DNA of 64,000 nt from an uncultured Marinobacter sp. (GTDB lineage: Bacteria > Pseudomonadota > Gammaproteobacteria > Pseudomonadales > Oleiphilaceae): contig NZ_CAMYMK010000008.1 in assembly GCF_947259545.1 (NCBI RefSeq), positions 186,001-250,000 of the forward strand, in the 5' to 3' direction. A program made the position numbers and the translations under genes. The notes beneath the pieces are model-generated. The model was not told the DNA's origin. It did no database searches and saw only the letters and a program-made list of their open reading frames with translations. The stretch's first letter is position 1. Every line of letters begins with the position of its first letter. Below, piece after piece: positions 48,189 to 57,104 of the stretch.

Positions 48189-50135
48189 ATGACTGAGAAG
48201 CACGTTTATCCGGTGAGTCCGGAGGTGGCCAAACGCGCGCTGCTGAACCGTGATCAGTACGAGGAAATGTATCGCCAGTCCATTCAGGACCCGGATGCGT
48301 TCTGGAGTGAGCACGGCAAGCGCATCGACTGGATCAAGCCGTTTTCACGGGTCAAGAACACCACCTACGACTACGATAACCTGTCCATCAAGTGGTTTGA
48401 AGATGGCGAATTGAACGCCTCCGCCAACTGTCTGGACCGCCATCTGGAGAAGCGTGGCGATCAGACGGCGATTATTTTCGAAGGTGACGACCCTGCCGAT
48501 TCCCGTAACGTTACCTATCGCGAACTTTATGAAGAAACCTGCAAGTTCGCCAACGTCCTGAAAGAGCAGGGTGTGAAGAAAGGCGATGTGGTCACTATCT
48601 ACATGCCGATGATTGTTGAGACGGGCGTTGCCATGCTGGCCTGTGCTCGGATTGGTGCTATCCACTCTGTTGTCTTTGGTGGTTTTTCGCCCGAGGCCCT
48701 TGGCGCCCGTATTGCCAACGGTAAATCACGCTTTGTGGTTACCGCCGACGAAGGTGTGCGCGGCGGCCGCAAGATTCCGCTGAAAAAGAACGTCGATGCG
48801 GCACTGAACAATGAAGCCAACGCTAATGTCGACAAGGTGATTGTGGTCAAGCGCACCGGCGGCGATGTGCCCTGGAAAGATGGCCGTGACCAGAGCTATG
48901 AAGAGCTTATGAAAAGCGCTTCAACAGACTGCCCTGCGGAGCCCATGAACGCGGAAGATCCTTTGTTCATGCTGTACACCTCTGGCTCCACTGGCGCCCC
49001 GAAGGGGGTCCTGCACACCACCGGTGGTTACATGGTTTATACCTCCATGACCCACGAATATGTGTTTGATTATCACGATGGCGACGTCTACTGGTGTACT
49101 GCTGACTTCGGCTGGGTGACCGGCCACAGCTATATCCTGTACGGCCCGCTCGCCAACGGTGCCACTACGGTCCTGTTTGAAGGCGTGCCCAATTACCCGG
49201 ACACCTCACGGATGGGCCAGGTGGTGGATAAGCACAAAGTGAACATCCTCTACACGGCGCCCACCGCCATCCGTGCCCTGATGGCCGAGGGCGAGTCCTG
49301 CATGAACGGCACCACCCGTGACAGCCTGCGTCTGCTGGGTTCCGTGGGTGAACCGATCAACCCGGAAGCCTGGGAGTGGTACTATCGCGTGATCGGCAAC
49401 AGCAAGTGCCCGATTGTGGATACCTGGTGGCAGACTGAAACCGGTGGCATCCTGATTTCGCCGTTACCGGGTGCCGTTGATCTGAAGCCCGGTTCCGCCA
49501 CCGTGCCGTTCTTTGGTGTTAAGCCGGCGCTGGTGGATAACGATGGCAATGTTCTTGAAGGCAAGACCGAGGGCAACCTGGTTATCCTGGACAGCTGGCC
49601 GGGCCAGATGCGCACTATCTACGGTGATCACGAGCGCTTCAAGCAGACCTACTTCAGCACCTACAAGGGCATGTATTTCACCGGTGACGGCGCCCGTCGT
49701 GACGAGGATGGCTATTATTGGATCACCGGTCGCGTGGACGACGTTCTGAACGTATCCGGTCACCGTTTGGGTACTGCTGAGGTCGAGAGCGCGCTGGTGG
49801 CCCACGATAAAGTCGCCGAGGCGGCTGTGGTAGGCTACCCTCACGAGATCAAAGGGCAGGGCATTTATGTCTACGTGACCCTTGTTCACGGTGAGGAGCC
49901 GTCGGACGAGCTGAAGAAGGAGTTGGTTCAGTGGGTACGCAAGGAAATCGGTCCCATTGCGTCTCCGGATGTGATTCAGTGGGCGCCTGGACTGCCCAAG
50001 ACCCGCTCTGGCAAGATTATGCGCCGTATTTTGCGTAAGATTGCATCGAACGAGCACGATCAGTTGGGTGATACCTCCACACTGGCGGACCCGGGCGTGG
50101 TGGATGACCTGATCAGCGGTCGTGAGAACAAGTAA
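48189..50135 (+). CDS. acs: Acetyl-CoA synthetase
   Basis: A 648-residue AMP-forming ligase making acetyl-CoA from acetate, ATP and CoA. The adenylate P-loop is [11 protein letters not shown], the A5 region [10 protein letters not shown] and the hinge [15 protein letters not shown]. The acetylatable lysine is in [11 protein letters not shown] near the C-terminus. A GGGGGAG ribosome site precedes the ATG. It is followed by a LuxR-type response regulator, an arrangement matching acetate-responsive control in Pseudomonas. Confidence 0.97.
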   Translation: MTEKHVYPVSPEVAKRALLNRDQYEEMYRQSIQDPDAFWSEHGKRIDWIKPFSRVKNTTYDYDNLSIKWFEDGELNASANCLDRHLEKRGDQTAIIFEGDDPADSRNVTYRELYEETCKFANVLKEQGVKKGDVVTIYMPMIVETGVAMLACARIGAIHSVVFGGFSPEALGARIANGKSRFVVTADEGVRGGRKIPLKKNVDAALNNEANANVDKVIVVKRTGGDVPWKDGRDQSYEELMKSASTDCPAEPMNAEDPLFMLYTSGSTGAPKGVLHTTGGYMVYTSMTHEYVFDYHDGDVYWCTADFGWVTGHSYILYGPLANGATTVLFEGVPNYPDTSRMGQVVDKHKVNILYTAPTAIRALMAEGESCMNGTTRDSLRLLGSVGEPINPEAWEWYYRVIGNSKCPIVDTWWQTETGGILISPLPGAVDLKPGSATVPFFGVKPALVDNDGNVLEGKTEGNLVILDSWPGQMRTIYGDHERFKQTYFSTYKGMYFTGDGARRDEDGYYWITGRVDDVLNVSGHRLGTAEVESALVAHDKVAEAAVVGYPHEIKGQGIYVYVTLVHGEEPSDELKKELVQWVRKEIGPIASPDVIQWAPGLPKTRSGKIMRRILRKIASNEHDQLGDTSTLADPGVVDDLISGRENK

Positions 50136-50180
50136 GGCCTGTTTGAGATCAGGTCGTGTAACCTGCGAGGAATCTGTTGA

Positions 50181-50846
50181 ATGACACAAACCATTATCGT
50201 CGCCGATGATCACCCGCTGTTCCGTGCAGCATTGAAGCAGGCGGTCAGCCAGGCGGTTCCTGATGCGGAAACAGTCGAGGTCGACAGCATCAAGGCGCTG
50301 CAGGCGGCGGTGGAGTCGCATCCGGATGCGGATCTGGTGTTACTGGATCTCAATATGCCGGGTGCCCATGGCTTCTCGGGGCTCGTGTTTATGCGCGGGC
50401 AGTATCCGGGGTTGCCGGTGGTGGTTGTGTCGGGCTCGGAGGAGATGCAGGTGATGCGCCGTTCGATCGACTACGGGGCGTCAGGGTTCATTCCGAAGTC
50501 GGCGCCTCTACCTACCATTACCGAGGCGATTCAGGCGGTCCTGGAAGGGGACGTCTGGTTGCCGCAGGGTGTGGCGGACAAGATCGAGCAGATGCATTCG
50601 GATATGACGGATTTTTCCGAGAAACTGGCGTCGCTGACGCCGCAACAGTTCCGTGTGCTGGGTATGTTGGCCGAGGGGCTTTTGAACAAGCAGATTGCGT
50701 ATGATCTGGATGTGTCGGAGGCGACCATTAAGGCGCATATTACGGCGGTGTTCCGGAAACTGGGGGTTCGGAATCGGACTCAGGCGGTGATTGCGATTCA
50801 GCAGATGGAGATTGATCCTTCGGATCAGTCGTTGTCTGGTAGCTGA
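50181..50846 (+). CDS. LuxR-family response regulator (CrbR/ErdR-like)
   Basis: A 221-residue regulator with an N-terminal receiver (acceptor Asp56 in LVLLDLNMPG; Lys in FIPKSA) and a C-terminal LuxR helix-turn-helix (LTPQQFRVLGMLAEGLLNKQIAYDL, VSEATIKAHITAVFRKL in pieces). It resembles CrbR/ErdR, the regulator of acs in Pseudomonas and Vibrio, and lies 45 bp after acs. The cognate kinase is not in this window. GAGGAA upstream of the ATG. Confidence 0.85.
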   Translation: MTQTIIVADDHPLFRAALKQAVSQAVPDAETVEVDSIKALQAAVESHPDADLVLLDLNMPGAHGFSGLVFMRGQYPGLPVVVVSGSEEMQVMRRSIDYGASGFIPKSAPLPTITEAIQAVLEGDVWLPQGVADKIEQMHSDMTDFSEKLASLTPQQFRVLGMLAEGLLNKQIAYDLDVSEATIKAHITAVFRKLGVRNRTQAVIAIQQMEIDPSDQSLSGS

Positions 50847-50875
50847 CGTTCAGCTTTTTTCGGTTTGTTATGAAG

Positions 50876-50903
50876 CGGGAGCCTTTGGGCTCCCGTTTTT
50901 TTT
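50876..50903 (+). terminator. Rho-independent terminator after acs-regulator operon
   Basis: CGGGAGCC (50876-50883) pairs with GGCTCCCG (50888-50895) over a TTTG loop and is followed by eight T residues. Confidence 0.9.
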
Positions 50904-50923
50904 GCTCTCTGGCTTGGGAGAGA

Positions 50924-51033
50924 GTGCCGGGCGAGCAAGCCTTCCTTGGGACCGCTACGAGCACATCCATGTGCGCTTCGCTTTGGCCATCCATGGCCAA
51001 AGATATCCCAAGGAAGGCTTGCCCGCCCGGCAC
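50924..51033 (+). repeat. Long palindromic repeat element, copy 1
   Basis: Outer arms of 28 bp (50924-50951 and 51006-51033) are inverted repeats with one mismatch. The 54-nt interior folds into two smaller hairpins: GCACAT-CC-ATGTGC (50961-50974) and TTTGGCCATCCATGGCCAAA (50982-51001, 9 bp with a CC loop). The interior is related to those of the elements at 61243 and 61484, but the arms are not. It can form a three-way junction as DNA or RNA. It sits after a terminator, so it is probably not itself a terminator. Confidence 0.85.
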
Positions 51034-51067
51034 CTTCGGCTATGGTTACAGCTTTTCTTATTTTTCG

Positions 51068-51078
51068 GTACATGTGTG
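51068..51078 (+). promoter_or_regulatory. Possible operator half, GTACATGTGTG
   Basis: GTACATGTGTG recurs as its exact reverse complement CACACATGTAC at 51155-51165, near the desaturase transcription start. The pair could be a looping operator for a desaturase regulator; no such regulator is nearby. Confidence 0.35.
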
Positions 51079-51120
51079 CGCAAACGTTCTACTAATCACA
51101 AAATATTCATCTTAATGCCA

Positions 51121-51149
51121 TTGTCATTGGGGCTTTCTTTCTGTAAATT
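51121..51149 (+). promoter_or_regulatory. Candidate sigma-70 promoter of desaturase gene
   Basis: TTGTCA (51121-51126), a 17-base spacer and TAAATT (51144-51149). Predicted start is near 51156, inside the CACACATGTAC motif at 51155-51165, which suits repression. Confidence 0.45.
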
Positions 51150-51220
51150 CGGCTCACACATGTACGCTCAAATGCAAAGAGGCGTGCTGAACGATTGTGT
51201 TTTCAGAATGAAGGTGACGA

Positions 51221-52309
51221 ATGAACGCTGCTGTTAAGCCCGATTCAATGGGAAATGCCGTGTTTGGAAAACCCGATGAGCGCGAGCTTCGGGACAGGAT
51301 GAAGAAGGAGCTGCCGGCGGATACGTTTCAGGCGCAGACCTGGCGGGTGATCTGGTTTCTGCCGTTGCAGCTGATTATCTGGGGTGGGATTGCGACGATT
51401 CTGCTGGCGGGGCTGCCTTGGTATGCAAATCTGGGGCTTGGGCTGGTGGTGGGGCACACCATTGGCTGTCAGGCGCTGCTGGCCCATGAGGTGTTGCACG
51501 GGGCGCTGGGTATGAGCAAGCGTTGGCAGAATTTCTTTGGCTGGTTGGGGTTCGGGCCGATGATTGTGCCGCCGGAGTTCTGGCGTAAGTGGCATAACGT
51601 GGTGCATCACGGCAATACCAATACCGGTGATTCGGATCCGGACAGTTTCGGTACCATGCGCCGCTACAAAGCCGATCCCAAGCAGAAGAAGTTCACCAAG
51701 CTGGCGCCGGGGTCAGGCACCTGGTACAGCTATCTCTTCCTGACCTATTCATTCACGTTCCATGCGCAATTGGTGCTGTGGTTCCAGGCCAAACGGCGCA
51801 AGCAGTTCCAGGGTTTGGATCGTCGCAAGGCGATTCGTCAGACCTTTTACTGCATGGCGGCGTGGGCTGTACTCGCGGTGATATCCGGTCCGCTGGCGCT
51901 GTTTACGGTGTTGGTACCGTTCATGGTGGCCAACGCCCTGGGGCAAGGGTATATCCTCACCAATCACTTCCTGCGTCCGCAGACGGCCACCAATAATCCG
52001 CTGGATAACTCCATGAGCCTGCGCAGCCATCCGGTTCTGGATCGGTTGCACTTCCGGTTCAGTCACCATGTGGAGCACCATTTCTTTCCGAAAATGGGGC
52101 ATAACATGGCGCCGCGTGTGCGGAAGTGGCTGGAGGAGAATCACGGCGAGCGGTATATGGCGATGCCCCATAGCACGGCGCTGAAGCTGCTTTACACCAC
52201 TCCGAGGGTTTATAAGTCGTCGACGGAATTAGTGGACCCGAATAACCCGGAGCGGGTGTTTGATTTGTTGCCGTTGCAAAGTCAATTTGCGGCTAGTAAT
52301 AGTCGGTAG
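51221..52309 (+). CDS. Membrane fatty acid desaturase
   Basis: A 362-residue di-iron membrane enzyme. The three histidine boxes are HEVLH (89-93), HNVVHH (125-130) and HHVEHH (282-287). Hydrophobic segments near 42-66, 70-88 and 212-240 give a typical two-hairpin layout. It introduces a double bond into fatty acyl chains; position and acyl carrier are not determinable. It stands alone, with its own promoter region and a terminator downstream. Confidence 0.87.
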   Translation: MNAAVKPDSMGNAVFGKPDERELRDRMKKELPADTFQAQTWRVIWFLPLQLIIWGGIATILLAGLPWYANLGLGLVVGHTIGCQALLAHEVLHGALGMSKRWQNFFGWLGFGPMIVPPEFWRKWHNVVHHGNTNTGDSDPDSFGTMRRYKADPKQKKFTKLAPGSGTWYSYLFLTYSFTFHAQLVLWFQAKRRKQFQGLDRRKAIRQTFYCMAAWAVLAVISGPLALFTVLVPFMVANALGQGYILTNHFLRPQTATNNPLDNSMSLRSHPVLDRLHFRFSHHVEHHFFPKMGHNMAPRVRKWLEENHGERYMAMPHSTALKLLYTTPRVYKSSTELVDPNNPERVFDLLPLQSQFAASNSR

Positions 52310-52321
52310 TTCGTTAGGTTT

Positions 52322-52356
52322 GGTCGGATTACCCCTGTGGCTAATCCGACCTTTCC
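52322..52356. terminator. Terminator hairpin between desaturase and dehydrogenase
   Basis: GGTCGGATTA (52322-52331) pairs perfectly with TAATCCGACC (52342-52351) and is followed by TTTCC. It lies between convergent genes and may serve both. Confidence 0.65.
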
Positions 52357-52373
52357 GCCCGCTCCGGACCCGA

Positions 52374-53357
52374 CTACTTGCTCCCGGCGTACCCAAGCTC
52401 CTTGTCCACCAGATTGAACAGCTCCTCACCACCATGCCAGCGATCAAAGTTCTCCAGGAACTGGTCGGTAAGGGCGCGTTTCCAGCCGATGAAGTCTCCG
52501 GCCATATGGGCTGTCATGATGACGTTTTCCATGTCCCACAGTGGATGATCTTCCGGTAGCGGTTCTTCCTCGAACACATCCAGGCCTGCGCCAGCGATTT
52601 CGCCATCGCGCAGTGCCTCGACCAGGTCATCGGTCTTCACAATGGGGCCGCGGCCGATGTTGATCAGCCGGGCGTGAGGGCGCATGGTTTTGAACGCCTT
52701 GCTGTCGAACAGGCCTTCGGTCTGGGGCGTCAGGGGGGCGGCGATTACCACGTAATCCACCAGCGCCAGTTGTTGAAACAGGTCGTCGTTGCTGTGAACG
52801 GCGACAAAGTCGGGGTCGTCATGGCGGGCCCTGCGGGCGATGCCGTGGGGTTTCATGCCAATGGCGCTGACCAGGCGAGCGATCTGGCGACCGATGGAAC
52901 CGGCGCCCACTACAAGCACCTGATTGCCCTGTGCACGCTCTGTGTCCCGATGCTGCCACTTGTGGTCCATCTGCAGGCGAATGGATCGGGGGAAGTCCTT
53001 GGCGAACATCAGAATGGTGCAGAGCACATATTCCGCTATGGTTCGGTCAAAAATGCCCCGGGCGTTGGTGACCGTGACAGCGCCGTTGATCAGCGCAGGA
53101 AACATCAGCGCATCGACGCCGGCGCTGGTGGCGTGTATCCACTGAAGTTTATCCGCCGCAGGCCATGCGGCTTCGAGGGCTTCAGTGCGAAAGTCCGTGA
53201 CCATCATTACATCGGTGCCGGGCAGGGTATCCCTCAGAGTAGGCTCGTCACAGGCAAACCGTACGGTGGCCCTGGCCCGTAGAGCATCCATTCCGGGCGG
53301 TTCCTGCTCGTCCGGGGCAGTCAGAACGGTTACAACCGGTTTGCTGTGTTTTGTCAT
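52374..53357 (-). CDS. D-2-hydroxyacid dehydrogenase family protein
   Basis: A 327-residue NAD(P)-dependent oxidoreductase of the D-isomer 2-hydroxyacid dehydrogenase family. The nucleotide-binding motif is VVGAGSIGRQIARL. The catalytic Arg is in NIGRGP, the Glu in DVFEEEPLP and the His in MTAHMAG. The substrate could be glyoxylate/hydroxypyruvate or another 2-keto acid and is not fixed by sequence alone. The start at 53357 has GGAGG a few bases upstream; the in-frame codon at 53372 does not. Confidence 0.88.
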   Translation of the reverse strand: MTKHSKPVVTVLTAPDEQEPPGMDALRARATVRFACDEPTLRDTLPGTDVMMVTDFRTEALEAAWPAADKLQWIHATSAGVDALMFPALINGAVTVTNARGIFDRTIAEYVLCTILMFAKDFPRSIRLQMDHKWQHRDTERAQGNQVLVVGAGSIGRQIARLVSAIGMKPHGIARRARHDDPDFVAVHSNDDLFQQLALVDYVVIAAPLTPQTEGLFDSKAFKTMRPHARLINIGRGPIVKTDDLVEALRDGEIAGAGLDVFEEEPLPEDHPLWDMENVIMTAHMAGDFIGWKRALTDQFLENFDRWHGGEELFNLVDKELGYAGSK

Positions 53358-53617
53358 CTGTCCTCCACTCACCTGAACACTCTTTTGGGGGGAGCTGGAA
53401 CGCTTGGTAAGGCGTTACGATCCAACCTTGTACAGTCTGGTTCGCGGGTGGCGGACGGTCAACCTGAGATGCTGAAATGGGGGCGTTCAGGGGCCGGGCA
53501 GTGACTGGTGCTCCGGACCCTGAATCTTTCTGTTGTTATGCCTTGTCGGCCCCATCTTTACTGACTAACCTGCATGAGTAGCTTCTTTTTTTTGCCTTGT
53601 TTGCAGGAGGTGTTTTT

Positions 53618-54844
53618 ATGGCCGAAGCCGCCAACAACGAAACTGGCCAGACCAAGCCCCGGAAAGTGAAGTATCGCAAGAGCAAGGCCAGTTGGAACCC
53701 CGCCATGCAGGCAGTTCCGGTCCCCGGCATTCGTCGCATGGTGAATATGGCGGCCACCATGAAGGATGTGATTCATCTGTCCATTGGTCAGCCTGACTTG
53801 CCAACACCCAAGCATATTATCGATGCCTACATCGACGCCCTGAATGCCGGGCAAACCGGTTACACCATGGACGCAGGTTTGCCTGAACTACTGGTGGCTC
53901 TGCGCGATTATTACGGCAAGCGCTATAACCGGCGGCTGACCCGGGATAATATCCTGATCACCAGTGGTGCCACGGAGGCGATGTACCTGGCTATCTCCGC
54001 CACATCGGCACCCGGGCGACAGTTTATCGTGACCGATCCGTCGTTCCTGCTCTATGCCCCACTGATCCGCATGAATGGCGGCGAGGTCAAGTTTGTCCCC
54101 ACGCGTGCCGAGAATAACCATCAGTTGGATCCGGACGAAGTGATCCGAGCCATGGGCGCCCGAACCTTTGCCCTGATCCTCAACAACCCGAACAATCCCA
54201 CTGGAGCGGTCTATCCCCGCAGTACGGTGGAGACCATTCTGGAAGAATGTGCTTACCGCGGGATTCAGGTTTACTCGGATGAGGTCTACGATCACCTGAT
54301 TTTTGACGATGACGACTTTGCCAGCGTACTGAACTGTTCGATGGACCTGGATAACATCATGTGTATCAGCAGTTTTTCCAAAACCTACAGCATGGCAGGG
54401 CTACGGATCGGATGGGTCATTTCGAGCCAGGCAGCCATCAAGTCCCTGCGTCGCTATCATATGTTCACCACCTCGGTGGCCAACACGCCATCCCAGTTTG
54501 CCGGGGTCGCGGCACTGACCGGTGACCAGCAGTGCGTCAAGGATATGGTGGACATTTACCGGGAGCGCCGTGACAAGGTGACGGAGTTGATCGATCAGAC
54601 GCCCCATATGACCGGTTACAAACCAGGCGGTGCATTCTTTGCGTTCCCGGATCTGCCGCCCCATGTGGATGGCTCTGACCTGGCGTTGCGAATGTTGAAG
54701 GAAACCGGTGTATGCGTGGTTCCTGGCGATGCCTTTGGCGAGCACTGTACCAATGCCGTCAGAATCAGCTTCTCCACCACTTGCGAGAAGCTGGAAGAAG
54801 CCTTCGACCGGATTATACCGTGGATGGCCAAGCAACAGTTCTGA
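53618..54844 (+). CDS. Class I/II PLP-dependent aminotransferase
   Basis: A 408-residue fold-type I aminotransferase of the aspartate aminotransferase class. The conserved SIGQPDLPTP opening, NNPNNPTGAVYP, the PLP lysine in SSFSKTYSMAGLRIGW and the C-terminal RISFS Arg are visible. The specific substrate is uncertain (aspartate, aromatic or valine-pyruvate types are possible). A textbook AGGAGG (53605-53610) fixes ATG 53618. The 260 bp upstream contain no recognised gene. Confidence 0.88.
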   Translation: MAEAANNETGQTKPRKVKYRKSKASWNPAMQAVPVPGIRRMVNMAATMKDVIHLSIGQPDLPTPKHIIDAYIDALNAGQTGYTMDAGLPELLVALRDYYGKRYNRRLTRDNILITSGATEAMYLAISATSAPGRQFIVTDPSFLLYAPLIRMNGGEVKFVPTRAENNHQLDPDEVIRAMGARTFALILNNPNNPTGAVYPRSTVETILEECAYRGIQVYSDEVYDHLIFDDDDFASVLNCSMDLDNIMCISSFSKTYSMAGLRIGWVISSQAAIKSLRRYHMFTTSVANTPSQFAGVAALTGDQQCVKDMVDIYRERRDKVTELIDQTPHMTGYKPGGAFFAFPDLPPHVDGSDLALRMLKETGVCVVPGDAFGEHCTNAVRISFSTTCEKLEEAFDRIIPWMAKQQF

Positions 54845-54851
54845 GGTGGAT

Positions 54852-55043
54852 ATGTCAGCCCTGGACTCGGTTCTCATTCAGTGCCCGTACTGCTGGGAGA
54901 CGCTGGATATCAGCGTCGACCCCTCAGTGCCGGAGCAGGAGTATGTTGAGGACTGCCAGGTCTGCTGCCAACCGATACTGCTGAAGGTCATCGTGGGCGA
55001 TGACCTGACGCCTCATGTGGAGGTTCACGCAGAGAATGAGTGA
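54852..55043 (+). CDS. CPXCG-motif cysteine-rich protein
   Basis: A 63-residue protein with two CxxC pairs (CPYCWETLDI and CQVCCQPI), forming a probable zinc ribbon. This is the CPXCG family (here CPYCW), small conserved proteins of unknown function in gammaproteobacteria. It starts 7 bp after the aminotransferase stop with GAGGTGG as ribosome site, so it is probably in the same transcript. Confidence 0.8.
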   Translation: MSALDSVLIQCPYCWETLDISVDPSVPEQEYVEDCQVCCQPILLKVIVGDDLTPHVEVHAENE

Positions 55044-55130
55044 TCCTTTCTAACGAAGTCTTAACCTACTCTGTGCTCGGGATGGCTTAGGCTAGGTCGT
55101 CGTAATCTTGATCATTCCGGAGAAAAATCC

Positions 55131-55700
55131 ATGCTTTTGAAGCGATCGTCCGTATTGCCGGCCGTCCTCATTCTGGCAGTCAGCCTCATCAGCGGTTGTG
55201 CCACGCTGTCACCGTACTCGATCTCGGAAGGCACTCTGGAACGCCATCTTCAGGATGTCGTCACCACTTTTGACCGGGAACAATTGAAAAGTGGTTCGCC
55301 GTTAAGCTTGAGCCTGAGTGATGCCGACATCACCCTGGGGCCCGACGGCCGGGACGTGGCCGTAATAGATCTCAAAGGCCAGGTGGCACTCAACGCCCTG
55401 ATGGCCAAACTCCCGGTGAATCTGGCGTTAAAAGTGGAAGGAGCGCCGGTTTATGATGCCGAGGAACGGGCGGTTTATATCCGTCGCCTGCAGCTGCTCG
55501 AGAGCAGTATTGATTCACCGTTGTTCAAAGGCGAACTCAAGCCGGTGACCGACAACGTCATGCGGGTAGTGGCGCAAATGCTGGAAACCATGCCAGTCTA
55601 CAGATTGGATGACACAGACCTTGCCCAGCGTATGTTCGGACTGGTGCCCATGGACGTCCGGGTGGCTCCCGGTCGGCTTGAGTTTGTGATGGCAGAGTAA
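55131..55700 (+). CDS. DUF1439 lipoprotein (YceB-like)
   Basis: A 189-residue lipoprotein. The signal peptide ends in lipobox LISGC (Cys23), followed by CATLSPYSISEGTLERHL. The rest matches DUF1439, a BPI/SMP-like beta-rich fold that may bind lipids in the periplasm. The cellular role is unknown. CGGAGA lies upstream. Confidence 0.82.
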   Translation: MLLKRSSVLPAVLILAVSLISGCATLSPYSISEGTLERHLQDVVTTFDREQLKSGSPLSLSLSDADITLGPDGRDVAVIDLKGQVALNALMAKLPVNLALKVEGAPVYDAEERAVYIRRLQLLESSIDSPLFKGELKPVTDNVMRVVAQMLETMPVYRLDDTDLAQRMFGLVPMDVRVAPGRLEFVMAE

Positions 55701-55716
55701 TCGGGGAAGTGTCTGC

Positions 55717-55742
55717 AAGGGGCCGGATTCAGCGGCCCCTTT
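55717..55742. terminator. Terminator hairpin after DUF1439 gene
   Basis: AAGGGGCC (55717-55724) pairs with GGCCCCTT (55734-55741) between convergent genes, with a short T-run at the end. Confidence 0.6.
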
Positions 55743-55767
55743 GACGTTATCCGCGTTGTCGGACTGA

Positions 55768-57027
55768 TCAGGCGGTTGCCTTCAGGGCTTCCTCAAAGAC
55801 GCTCACCGCCTCATCAATCTGTTGTTCATTGACGATCAGCGGCGGCAGCCAGCGTACGATCTCCTGGTAGGGGCCGCAGCGCAGCATCAACAAGCCGCGC
55901 TTCTCGCATTCCTTGAGAATCCTGCCGGCACGGTCACCGTCCGGAGCGTTGTCCCGGCGCATTTCCACGCCCACCATCAGGCCCATACCGCGAACGTCCG
56001 CCATGTCCGGATAGTCGTTCTTCAGGTTATGGAGGCTGTCCCAAAGACGCTTGCCCATCTTGTTGGCGTTCTCGACCAGGCCTTCTTCCCGGATAACGTC
56101 GATGGTTGCAATGGCTGCGGCGGCAGCCACTGCGTTGCCGCCATAGGTGCCACCCTGGGAACCTGGCCAGCCCTTGGACATGGTGTCTTCCGATGCCGCC
56201 AGGGCTGAAATCGGGAAGCCGCTGGCCAGGCCCTTGGCGATCATGATGGCGTCCGGCGTCACACCAAAGTGCTGGTGGGCCCAGAACTGACCGCTGCGAC
56301 CAAAGCCGGCCTGAACTTCATCGAACACCAGCATGATGCCATGCTTGTCACAGCGCTCCCGCAGGCCTTTCAGGAACTTGGCATTGGCGGGTACATAGCC
56401 GCCTTCACCCTGCACCGGTTCGATCAGCATGGCGGCGGTTTCCCTGGGTGCGGAATAGGTGACAAAGATCCGGTCCAGTTCCCGCAGGCAGAAATCGGTG
56501 GTGTCCTCAAGATTCCAGCCGTAGTGGTGGGCGTGGGGGAACGGGGCCACGACAACACCGCCCATCATCGGGCTAACGCCGGCACGGAGCCCGACGCTGG
56601 AGGTGGTCAGCGAAAGCGAGCCCATGGTGCGCCCGTGAAAGCCACCATGGAAGACAATGATGTTCGGGCGTCCTGTGGCCTGACGCACCAGACGGATTGC
56701 GCCCTCCGCTACTTCGGTGCCGGCGTTGGAGAAAAAAAACGCATTCAGCGGATCCGGGGTGAGTTCTCCCAGTTTCTCCGCCAATTCCGGTAAGCGTGGA
56801 TTCATCACCGTGGTGGCCTGGGCATGGATCATGGTGGCGACCTGTTTTTGCGCCGCCTCTACAATTTTCGGGTGGCAATGACCGGTGCTGGTGACGCCGA
56901 TGCCGGAGGTGAAATCAAGATAGCGCCTGCCATCCGGGTCAATGATATAAGCGCCTTCGCCCTTGGCTGCGGTGATGCCAGTCGCCTGTTTCAGCAGTGG
57001 TGATAACTTGCCTTTATGGTCGGTCAC
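55768..57027 (-). CDS. Class III aminotransferase (GabT/ArgD-like)
   Basis: A 419-residue PLP enzyme of the class III (omega-aminotransferase) family. Signatures: DPDGRRYLDFTSGIGVTSTGHCHP, FFSNAGTEVAEGAIRLVRQ, FHGGFHGRT, the LVFDEVQAGFGRSG region and the PLP lysine in IAKGLASGFPISA. It most resembles 4-aminobutyrate or similar omega-amino acid transaminases; the amine donor is not certain. It lies downstream of the dehydrogenase gene on the same strand, 77 bp apart. Confidence 0.87.
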   Translation of the reverse strand: MTDHKGKLSPLLKQATGITAAKGEGAYIIDPDGRRYLDFTSGIGVTSTGHCHPKIVEAAQKQVATMIHAQATTVMNPRLPELAEKLGELTPDPLNAFFFSNAGTEVAEGAIRLVRQATGRPNIIVFHGGFHGRTMGSLSLTTSSVGLRAGVSPMMGGVVVAPFPHAHHYGWNLEDTTDFCLRELDRIFVTYSAPRETAAMLIEPVQGEGGYVPANAKFLKGLRERCDKHGIMLVFDEVQAGFGRSGQFWAHQHFGVTPDAIMIAKGLASGFPISALAASEDTMSKGWPGSQGGTYGGNAVAAAAAIATIDVIREEGLVENANKMGKRLWDSLHNLKNDYPDMADVRGMGLMVGVEMRRDNAPDGDRAGRILKECEKRGLLMLRCGPYQEIVRWLPPLIVNEQQIDEAVSVFEEALKATA

Positions 57028-57104
57028 GGTGCACCTCCCGAAGTGAATTTAGTCCCTCTTGCAGACTAGCCCTAAAAAGACGCTTTTCAAATGCATGAGA
57101 AAGA

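Larger units (their letters stand above)
50847..51220 (+). other. Intergenic region between response regulator and desaturase
   Basis: This 374-bp gap holds a terminator (50876-50903), a 110-bp palindromic repeat element (50924-51033) and a promoter region flanked by an 11-bp inverted motif (51068-51165). No gene is seen. Confidence 0.7.

Noticed and set aside
50924-51033. The palindromic element as a simple transcription terminator
   Set aside because: A strong terminator with T-run already lies just upstream, the element has no T-run, and its interior is conserved with elements elsewhere.
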